Assembly: GCA_001786395.1 (NCBI GenBank)
Contig: MFWN01000008.1
Coordinates: forward strand, 6,759-12,899
Reading direction: 5' to 3'
Length of the DNA: 6,141 nt
DNA from: Candidatus Pacearchaeota archaeon RBG_13_36_9
GTDB lineage: Archaea > Nanobdellota > Nanobdellia > Pacearchaeales > GW2011-AR1
A model generated the notes under the pieces. The model saw only the letters and a list, made by a program, of their open reading frames with translations. It ran no database searches and was not told where the DNA came from. Made by a program: the position numbers and the translations under genes. Shown here piece after piece: positions 1-4,516 of this stretch (its first letter is position 1; every line of letters begins with the position of its first letter).

Positions 1-63
1 GAAGATAGAATGGATACGGCTCCATTCTGTAGGGATATTTGGCATAATTTATTCAGGCTTTAA
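1..63 (+). other. Possible 3' end of a gene running in from the left edge
   Basis: The frame starting at base 1 stays open to a TAA at 61-63. It would encode a 20-residue C-terminus with plausible composition (ending HNLFRL). If real, this gene is convergent with the diphthine-ammonia ligase homologue and the two overlap by about 15 bases. A competing reading exists on the minus strand: an ATG at 45-43, three bases after the ligase homologue's stop, opens a frame (MPNIPTEW...) that runs off the left edge and would be the next gene of its operon. The visible stretch is too short to choose between them, and both could be chance. A 7-bp perfect hairpin lies inside the same stretch. Confidence 0.25.
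8..27. repeat. Perfect 7-bp inverted repeat with 6-base loop
   Basis: The arms GAATGGA (8-14) and TCCATTC (21-27) are exact reverse complements around the loop TACGGC. One further A-T pair at 7/28 extends the stem. It lies just downstream of the diphthine-ammonia ligase homologue's stop codon. As a transcript of that gene it could form a 3' hairpin, but no U-run follows, so it is not a classical terminator. Confidence 0.5.
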
Positions 64-735
64 TCCTGTCCCAAATTCCTTCTTTAACTCAATAAAATGC
101 CTGTACTTCCCCTCACTTTTAATGTCAAACTCTACTTTTATATCTTTCTTAAATTCAGGCATTCCTAAAACAGCACTCTCTGCTTCTCCTCCTTCAAAAT
201 CAATCCTAAATTCATACTTTTGTCCTAATTTTTTTAATTCCTCAAACATCTTTTTATCGATTATTTTTCCTAAAAATTCTTTAGGAATTCCCTCACAAGA
301 GATTTTTGTCAAAATAACCTTAAATTCTTCATCTAACAACTCTCTCCAAATATCCTCTCCCCTATAGCCCCATAATGGGGCGATAAATTCTAAACCTAAT
401 TCCCGACATATGCTTTTTATTCTCTTGCCCTGGTAGCTAGAAGCAATTCCCCCAACAACGATTCCTTCAATATCCTCACTGACTTTTTTTATAAGTTTTT
501 TCAAATCCTCTAACTCCTTTTCTTTCTCTCCTTTACTTTTTACAGCAATTAACTCTACATCTAACATTTCTGCCTGCTTTTTTAACAAAGCAAGATAAGG
601 CTTATGAAACATAAAGCTGTCAAAATTACTAGGAATAACTGTTAAGAGATACGTTATTTCATGCCCCTCCTGTTTGACTTTATGCAAAGCAAGGCAGCTG
701 TCTTTCCCTCCGCTAAATAAAACTGCTAACTTCAT
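49..735 (-). CDS. dph6: Diphthine--ammonia ligase homologue (Dph6 / MJ0570-type ATP pyrophosphatase)
   Basis: Dph6 enzymes catalyse the last step of diphthamide synthesis: ATP-dependent amidation of diphthine on a histidine of elongation factor 2, in the cytoplasm. The 228-residue protein opens with the PP-loop SGGKDS (residues 8-13), which binds ATP in the adenine nucleotide alpha-hydrolase fold. It then has the family blocks EGIVVGGIASSYQGKRI (90-106), GLEFIAPLWG (114-123), and EGGEAES (181-187) leading into the beta-rich C-terminal part. Length and motif order match the short archaeal form without the C-terminal domains of eukaryotic Dph6. The ATG at 735-733 sits directly before the PP-loop strand and about 28 bp from a TATA element, so the mRNA is probably leaderless or nearly so. 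It is transcribed divergently from the small gene at 788. The specific substrate is inferred from family membership; archaeal MJ0570-type proteins are mostly assigned by homology. Confidence 0.85.
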   Translation of the reverse strand: MKLAVLFSGGKDSCLALHKVKQEGHEITYLLTVIPSNFDSFMFHKPYLALLKKQAEMLDVELIAVKSKGEKEKELEDLKKLIKKVSEDIEGIVVGGIASSYQGKRIKSICRELGLEFIAPLWGYRGEDIWRELLDEEFKVILTKISCEGIPKEFLGKIIDKKMFEELKKLGQKYEFRIDFEGGEAESAVLGMPEFKKDIKVEFDIKSEGKYRHFIELKKEFGTGLKPE

Positions 736-759
736 AATATATTATATACAAAATAAATG

Positions 760-767
760 TTTATAAA
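760..767. promoter_or_regulatory. Palindromic TATA element shared by divergent genes
   Basis: TTTATAAA is self-complementary and lies between the divergent starts at 735 (minus) and 788 (plus). Its centre is about 28 bp from the minus ATG and 24 bp from the plus ATG. Both distances suit archaeal TBP with transcription starting at or within a few bases of the start codon. The 52-bp gap contains no second equally good box and no Shine-Dalgarno sequence for either gene. Confidence 0.6.
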
Positions 768-787
768 TTAATAGCAAGTAAAAAAAT

Positions 788-1171
788 ATGAGAGGACAAC
801 CAGATTATGTTGGTGCATGGAATAGGGCAAGATTTGATGAATTGCCAACAAGCTATCATCCAGAAAGATTAAGCGCAAACGAATCAAGTCTTTTCTATAT
901 TTTTATTGAATCAGAAAACGGACCGGATTTCACCGGAACATCAGAAGATTATCGTGGAACTGCAAGAATTAAAGGATCAAAACTATCTGGCTTCATAATA
1001 TTTACAAAACAATACAATAAAGCAGCAATAGAAAAAGGCGGAAGAAAAGATAAGATGACTTACAAAGCAGTAAGAACTGCCATAGGAAATCCAGATGAAG
1101 AGTTTTTTGCAGGATTAATAACTTCTGAAAAAGCAGATCCCTTGCCATTTATTATGAAATCCTTAACTTAA
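788..1171 (+). CDS. Uncharacterised small beta-rich protein
   Basis: The 127-residue protein has no signal peptide and no membrane segment. From about residue 35 it alternates hydrophobic strands with glycine turns: FYIFIES, DFTG (47-50), D54 to G57, ARIKG (59-63), GFIIFTKQY (68-76), TYKA (91-94), FFAGLIT (106-112) and PFIM (120-123). The pattern F-x-G, D-x-x-G, I-x-G, F-x-K-x-Y, Y, F-x-G, F-x-M recalls a small antiparallel beta-barrel of lipocalin/avidin-like shape. That is a fold guess from the pattern, not a family assignment. The ATG at 788 is 24 bp from the shared TATA element, with no ribosome binding site, so the mRNA is probably leaderless. The gene is convergent with the nucleotidyltransferase: only three bases separate the stop codons. 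No function can be given. Codon use and base composition resemble its neighbours, so recent import is not indicated. Confidence 0.7.
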   Translation: MRGQPDYVGAWNRARFDELPTSYHPERLSANESSLFYIFIESENGPDFTGTSEDYRGTARIKGSKLSGFIIFTKQYNKAAIEKGGRKDKMTYKAVRTAIGNPDEEFFAGLITSEKADPLPFIMKSLT

Positions 1172-1174
1172 ACT

Positions 1175-1199
1175 TTAATTTTTTCCTTTTATCTTTTCC
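1175..1199 (+). terminator. T-rich tract, probable terminator of the 788-1171 gene
   Basis: Immediately after the plus-strand stop codon the coding strand becomes pyrimidine-rich, with runs of six and four T. U-rich transcripts without a hairpin are typical archaeal intrinsic terminators. Here the tract is also the lysine-rich C-terminus (KIKGKN) of the convergent gene. Confidence 0.4.
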
Positions 1200-1684
1200 T
1201 GAGCTTCTCTGGCTTTTTTTACTAACTCAGAAGAACTCTGGACTTTTGAGCCTACTCCATCAATTACCTGTATGTTATATTTTTTGCATACAGGAGTCTC
1301 AGGTATTTCGTTTACATACCTATCGCCTCCTTTTGAAAATATATGGGGCTTTAAGTATTCAAGGGTTTTACATTGCGTTTGGTCTTCATCAATGCTTACA
1401 AAAACATTATCTACGCATGCAATCTCTGATATTATTTTTGCTTTTTCTTCTGCGGTCATAAATACATACCCTTTTTTCTGAATTGTCTGATTGTCGTTGT
1501 TGATTATGACAATAAGATGATCTCCTAATTTTTTTGAAAGTTTAAATAACTCTACATGTCCATGATGTAGCGGGTCAAAATAGCCGCTTGTAGCAACAAC
1601 AATCTTGTCTTTTTTCAAAGAATCAACATATGCCTGTATTTTCTCATTAGAATCTCTTTTCAAATCAAGTATTTTATCTTCCAT
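1175..1684 (-). CDS. RfaE/TagD-like nucleotidyltransferase
   Basis: The 169-residue protein belongs to the HxGH nucleotidyltransferase superfamily, which joins a phosphorylated sugar, polyol or cofactor to CMP or AMP with release of pyrophosphate. A 25-residue helical N-terminal extension precedes the first strand. Then come SGYFDPLHHGH (33-43, with HHGH as the nucleotide-binding motif), VIINND (59-64), LKPHIFSKGGDR (111-122), IPE (127-129) and QSSSELV (149-155), the counterpart of the ISSS/RST loop that holds the triphosphate. The KGGD block and the IPE-C-x5-I-x-V arrangement are closer to the heptose-1-phosphate adenylyltransferase half of HldE (RfaE2) and to glycerol-phosphate cytidylyltransferases than to archaeal FAD synthetase RibL. 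The substrate cannot be read from the sequence, and no kinase or glycan gene is adjacent. The ATG at 1684 is 26 bp from a TATA element. The adjacent glycosylase gene upstream ends at 1726 but this gene has its own promoter in the 41-bp gap. Confidence 0.8.
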   Translation of the reverse strand: MEDKILDLKRDSNEKIQAYVDSLKKDKIVVATSGYFDPLHHGHVELFKLSKKLGDHLIVIINNDNQTIQKKGYVFMTAEEKAKIISEIACVDNVFVSIDEDQTQCKTLEYLKPHIFSKGGDRYVNEIPETPVCKKYNIQVIDGVGSKVQSSSELVKKAREAQEKIKGKN

Positions 1685-1703
1685 AAAAGAATAAAGATAT
1701 CAA

Positions 1704-1716
1704 GAATATAAATATT
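1704..1716 (-). promoter_or_regulatory. TATA element of the nucleotidyltransferase gene
   Basis: On the minus strand this reads AATATTTATATTC. Its core is centred 26 bp upstream of the ATG at 1684, which places the transcription start at the start codon. Confidence 0.55.
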
Positions 1717-1725
1717 GCGTAGGTA

Positions 1726-2250
1726 TTATCTGTTTCTTGAAACAAACTCGTTACCTTTAATAAAAAATCTTAATTTCTTAGGCAAATCTTTTCTCACTCC
1801 AACTCTAAAGCTCTTATCAATATCAAAATTCCTCTTTATCAATTCCAATTTAAGCTCTTCATTGTTCAGTATGCTTTGCTTATGAAATTTCTTATCTATC
1901 AGCATAGCTTTTGTCAATAATCCCGGACCATTGCATTTTCCTGTAAAATTTAAAGGCTCTAAAGCTCTTATAAGGACAGCCTCTGCTTTTCCTTTTTTAT
2001 TATTCACAAAATTAAACAGCCAGTTATTATGCACTCCGTAAACCAAAATTGTTCCTGCATCCATCAGCATAGTTTTTCTTAAATCTCCATCCTGGCATGC
2101 CCTGGAAGCAGGATCTTTCTCATCATAATAAGCTTCTGTCTCAACTATCCTCGCCCTTTTCTCTCCTCCATTAATCTTCCTAACCAAAACATTTCCTAAC
2201 AATTTCTTAGCAACAATTTCTGCATCCTGCATAAAAAAACTTTTTTGCAT
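1726..2250 (-). CDS. 3-methyladenine DNA glycosylase (AAG/MPG family)
   Basis: This enzyme removes alkylated purines such as 3-methyladenine, and in many members hypoxanthine or ethenoadenine, starting base excision repair. The 174-residue protein shows the family blocks in order: LLGNVLVR (17-24), RIVETEAYY (34-42) with E39 aligned to the catalytic glutamate of human AAG (E125), DPASRA (46-51), VYGVHNNWLFN (70-80), EAVLIRALEP (90-99) and GPGLLTKAM (108-116). It is somewhat shorter than many bacterial homologues. Arg50 stands where human AAG has His136 and many bacterial members have PASHA. The VYxVHxNWLFN form of the base-flipping region differs from human YIIYGMYFCMN and looks like an archaeal variant. 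A TATA element 25-26 bp upstream of the ATG at 2250 implies its own leaderless transcript. A second Met at codon 7 is possible but would leave the promoter spacing too long. Confidence 0.88.
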   Translation of the reverse strand: MQKSFFMQDAEIVAKKLLGNVLVRKINGGEKRARIVETEAYYDEKDPASRACQDGDLRKTMLMDAGTILVYGVHNNWLFNFVNNKKGKAEAVLIRALEPLNFTGKCNGPGLLTKAMLIDKKFHKQSILNNEELKLELIKRNFDIDKSFRVGVRKDLPKKLRFFIKGNEFVSRNR

Positions 2251-2270
2251 AAAAAAATAAGAAAAAAGGC

Positions 2271-2282
2271 ATTATAAATATA
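2271..2282 (-). promoter_or_regulatory. TATA element of the DNA glycosylase gene
   Basis: The minus strand reads TATATTTATAAT here. The core is centred about 25.5 bp from the ATG at 2250. The bases between are almost all A/T with no Shine-Dalgarno sequence. Confidence 0.55.
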
Positions 2283-2303
2283 ATTAATCCTGAAACTACC
2301 TAA

Positions 2304-2341
2304 ATAAAAAAAGGAAAAAAAGAAAAATAAACAAAATAAAA
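2304..2341 (-). terminator. Long T-rich tract downstream of the ARPP-1-like gene
   Basis: On the minus strand, directly after the stop codon at 2344-2342, the sequence is nearly all T with runs of seven or eight, interrupted by single A, C and G. There is no hairpin. This matches the U-rich terminators of archaea and separates the transcript from the glycosylase promoter downstream. Confidence 0.6.
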
Positions 2342-3109
2342 CTAAATAGGCCTGTAAAATCCTGTTGAAAACCTTCCATTATTCACTTGCTCTCTTCTGC
2401 CAGGACTTCTTCCTGAATTTCCTGAATTGCTTGTTCCTGAATCTTCTCTCTTTGTGAAAAAATTTAGATAAGCAAGAGCGTTGCTATAAAGTAAGGCACT
2501 TCCTTGTAAACCTGCCCCTAAAATCTTATAATCCCCTCCCATACTCACCGGACTCTGCTGCTGAAAATCACAGGAATCTACACTGTCTAAAAAACCTCTT
2601 ACTTCTTGCTTGCTTACATCAACCTTGTCCCTTGCCCTCAAACCAGCTTCAAGCGCATAACTGCTGATTAAATTACCATGGTGTTTGTCTAATATTCCAT
2701 GCCTGTCAAATAAATCCAAAACAAAAGTTTTGTTTCCATTCCTGGATATAACTGCAATATTCCCTACCTGATTTTTAACAATAGGAAATTTCTCTTTGTA
2801 TTTATCAAAATCCTGGCTTTTCTCTGTGTAAACTGCATGCAAATCACTGCTCCCGCTTCTTACTTCTTCGCAACAAAGAATCTCTCCTATAGCATTCCAA
2901 GTTTCATTTTGAGACTGTGCAGCAAAACTCTTATGTTTTCCAAGAGCAAACTTAATCTGCCTATCTCCTTCTAAAGTTCTCCCTCTTATAACCTCTCGAG
3001 CAGAATGCAAAAATAGAACATCTGGATCTAAATGTCCAAACACGCCTGAAAAAGCTTTGTCTATCTCACCCTTAGAAATAACCCCCGGATTCCTAACCGC
3101 ATATACCAT
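2342..3109 (-). CDS. ARPP-1-like protein (DUF6569-type), apparently lacking the N-terminal half
   Basis: The 255-residue protein carries conserved blocks that I recognise from the ARPP-1 family (ARG- and rhodanese-phosphatase-associated protein domain): SQNETWNAI (66-74), NQVGNIAVI (113-121) followed by TFVLDLFDR (128-136), SYALEA (150-155), VRGFLDSV (170-177), and the C-terminal MGGDYKILGAGLQGSALLY (190-208). Family members usually have a beta-rich N-terminal region before the SQxEW block. Here only about 65 residues precede it and they do not resemble that region, so the protein looks N-terminally shortened or diverged. Residues 221-255 form a Ser/Gly/Asn/Arg-rich, probably disordered tail. 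The molecular function is unknown; the family occurs near ADP-ribosylglycohydrolases, but none is nearby. A TTG at 3112-3110 extends the frame by one codon, but the ATG at 3109 lies 25-26 bp from the TATA element and is preferred. It is divergent from the GTPase and shares its promoter region. Confidence 0.7.
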   Translation of the reverse strand: MVYAVRNPGVISKGEIDKAFSGVFGHLDPDVLFLHSAREVIRGRTLEGDRQIKFALGKHKSFAAQSQNETWNAIGEILCCEEVRSGSSDLHAVYTEKSQDFDKYKEKFPIVKNQVGNIAVISRNGNKTFVLDLFDRHGILDKHHGNLISSYALEAGLRARDKVDVSKQEVRGFLDSVDSCDFQQQSPVSMGGDYKILGAGLQGSALLYSNALAYLNFFTKREDSGTSNSGNSGRSPGRREQVNNGRFSTGFYRPI

Positions 3110-3130
3110 CAAGAGTAAAGACTAAGAATA

Positions 3131-3138
3131 TTTTTAAA
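3131..3138. promoter_or_regulatory. TATA element exactly midway between divergent starts
   Basis: TTTTTAAA is centred at 3134.5, which is 25.5 bp from the minus-strand ATG at 3109 and 25.5 bp from the plus-strand ATG at 3160. On the minus strand it reads TTTAAAAA. It is the only convincing box in the 50-bp gap, so it probably serves both leaderless genes. Confidence 0.6.
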
Positions 3139-3159
3139 GATTGTTATGCTCTTTTATAT

Positions 3160-4077
3160 ATGCCAATTAATGCAAATTATGAATATATGAATGCAGAAGC
3201 AAGGTATCTTGCTGCAAAGAGTGACGAAGAAAAGCTTGCCTGCCTGGAAGAGATGCTGCGCACAATGCCTAAACACAAGTCAGCTGAAACTTTAAACAAA
3301 AATATCAAGACCCGATATAAAAAATTGAAAGGAAAATTAGAGACCGAGAAGAAAAAGAAAAAATCTTCTGGGAAAAAGTTAGGTATAAAAAAAGCAGAGA
3401 TGCAGGCAGTTATTATAGGCTTGACAAACACTGGAAAATCCTCTCTTCTCTCCTGCCTTACAAACGCGCAGTCAGAAGCGGCAGATTATTCCTATACGAC
3501 AAAAACTCCTGTTCTTGGCACCTTGCATTATGGAGGAGCCAAAATACAGCTAATAGACATGCCTGCTATTGAAAATGAACTGTGCGATCTTGGAGTAGTT
3601 AATACAGCAGATACTCTGTTAATAATGATTACAGCTGTAGAGCAGTTAAAACAAATAGAACCCTTCTTAAGCCGAGCATCAAAAACAAGAATAATTATTT
3701 TCAACAAAATTGATACTTTAAACGAGAATGAAAAAAGAAAAGCATATGCCAATCTTCAAAGCAAAAAGTATAATTTCCTGCTTATTTCCTGCAAAACCAA
3801 GGAAAGTATAGAACAATTAAAAGATAAAATTTTCCAGAGTTTCAACAAAATTCGGGTTTATACAAAAGAGCCCGGAAAGCCAGCTGATAAAAATGAGCCA
3901 ATAATTCTCCTGCAAAATTCAACAGTGAAGGATGCAGCAGAAAAAATCCTTCATGGCTTTTCCCTGAAAATAAAACAGGCGAAAGTTACAGGTCCATCAT
4001 CAAAATTCCCCAACCAGAAGGTAGGCTCGGACCATGTTTTAAAAGACAGGGATATAATTGAGTTCTACACAAAATAA
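3160..4077 (+). CDS. OBG/DRG-family GTPase with C-terminal TGS domain
   Basis: The 305-residue protein is a cytoplasmic P-loop GTPase of the TRAFAC translation-factor class. Residues 1-80 form a charged helical N-terminus rich in Lys/Glu, a likely coiled coil or RNA-contact region. The GTPase motifs are GLTNTGKSS (G1, 87-95), YTTKTP (G2, 112-117), DMPA (G3, 133-136), NKID (G4, 182-185) and ISCK (G5, 209-212). Residues 230-304 are a TGS domain starting IRVYTKEPGK and ending DHVLKDRDIIEFY, as in DRG proteins. Ala136 replaces the glycine of the usual DxPG in G3. The protein is shorter than DRG1/DRG2 (about 365 residues) and lacks the helical insertion that follows G3 there. Family relatives bind ribosomes; a translation or ribosome-assembly role is inferred. 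The ATG at 3160 is 25.5 bp from the shared TATA element. Its stop codon directly abuts the stop of the convergent membrane gene. Confidence 0.85.
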   Translation: MPINANYEYMNAEARYLAAKSDEEKLACLEEMLRTMPKHKSAETLNKNIKTRYKKLKGKLETEKKKKKSSGKKLGIKKAEMQAVIIGLTNTGKSSLLSCLTNAQSEAADYSYTTKTPVLGTLHYGGAKIQLIDMPAIENELCDLGVVNTADTLLIMITAVEQLKQIEPFLSRASKTRIIIFNKIDTLNENEKRKAYANLQSKKYNFLLISCKTKESIEQLKDKIFQSFNKIRVYTKEPGKPADKNEPIILLQNSTVKDAAEKILHGFSLKIKQAKVTGPSSKFPNQKVGSDHVLKDRDIIEFYTK

Positions 4078-4332
4078 TTAAACTAGCTTCTCAATCCTCT
4101 CTGATATCTCTTTTAAATTCCTGTCAATTCTTTTATAAAAGATATAAGTAACTGTACCTACAAGAATCATAATAATAGTATAGGGCAAAACTTTTTCTAG
4201 ATTGAGAATTAAAGCGCCAATATATGCAAAAACTGCGCCCAATCCAGAAATTAAAAAGATGTTTAGTAATTGAAGATTTCTTCTGTAAGCCAAGTCTAAC
4301 CTGTTCTTCTCAATTTCATTTATCTTTAACAT
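4078..4332 (-). CDS. Small two-helix membrane protein
   Basis: The 84-residue protein begins with a charged amphipathic segment (MLKINEIEKNRLDLAYRRN). Two membrane helices follow at about residues 23-44 and 49-66, joined by a short LEK loop, and then a charged helical tail (KRIDRNLKEISERIEKLV). The flanking Arg/Lys residues predict both termini in the cytoplasm. I do not recognise a family. An upstream TTG at 4347-4345 would add five residues, but the ATG at 4332 is one base after the stop of the 50-residue membrane protein gene (TAA-A-ATG), which suggests coupled translation from a shared transcript. It has no promoter of its own. Its stop codon abuts the GTPase stop codon with no bases between. 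Confidence 0.65.
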   Translation of the reverse strand: MLKINEIEKNRLDLAYRRNLQLLNIFLISGLGAVFAYIGALILNLEKVLPYTIIMILVGTVTYIFYKRIDRNLKEISERIEKLV

Positions 4333-4333
4333 T

Positions 4334-4486
4334 TTAGCTAGAAGCAATTAAAGAAATCCCAAATGCAGCAATAGCAATTCCTACTATTACCTCTAAAAAA
4401 TTTCCTTGAGAACTAAGAGCAATGTAAGCTCCAAGCAAAGCGGCTCCAACACCTCCACCAATTTTCCAAGGATTTGTTTTTGCCAT
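4334..4486 (-). CDS. 50-residue glycine-rich membrane protein, first gene of a two-gene unit
   Basis: This short frame starts with ATG at 4486-4484 (MAKTNPWKIGGGVGAA...) and ends with TAA at 4336-4334. It has two hydrophobic stretches: residues 10-26, rich in Gly and Ala, and residues 30-49 (FLEVIVGIAIAAFGISLIAS). A single polar turn (SSQGN) separates them, predicting a helical hairpin in the membrane. Four facts support it as a gene: membrane-like composition over its whole length, a TATA element centred 25.5 bp from its ATG, a location that fills the gap between tyrosyl-tRNA synthetase and the next membrane gene, and a one-base spacing to that gene's ATG. No family is recognised. The two products are likely made together and may associate, which is inferred from the operon only. 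Confidence 0.7.
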   Translation of the reverse strand: MAKTNPWKIGGGVGAALLGAYIALSSQGNFLEVIVGIAIAAFGISLIASS

Positions 4487-4507
4487 AAAAGACACAGCAA
4501 GATAAAG

Positions 4508-4515
4508 TTTTTAAA
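4508..4515 (-). promoter_or_regulatory. TATA element of the two-gene membrane unit
   Basis: The minus strand reads TTTAAAAA here, centred 25.5 bp from the ATG at 4486. It lies immediately downstream of the tyrosyl-tRNA synthetase stop codon (4519-4517), so the promoter is packed against the end of the preceding gene. Confidence 0.55.
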
Positions 4516-4516
4516 T

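Noticed and set aside
122..367. Plus-strand open frame opposite the diphthine-ammonia ligase homologue
   Set aside because: It lies wholly antisense to a well-supported gene, its composition (Ser/Phe/Pro-rich) is what reverse-strand reading of Lys/Glu-rich codons gives, and it has no promoter at the expected distance.
1246..1481. Two overlapping plus-strand frames inside the nucleotidyltransferase gene
   Set aside because: Both lie antisense to the conserved core of that gene and resemble no protein I know.
3110..3112. TTG as the start codon of the ARPP-1-like gene
   Set aside because: It adds one codon before an ATG that has the same 25.5-bp spacing to the TATA element as the other genes.
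3177..3752. Minus-strand frames inside the GTPase gene
   Set aside because: They are Phe/Ser-rich shadows of the Lys-rich N-terminal region and of the GTPase domain, which has intact G1-G5 motifs.
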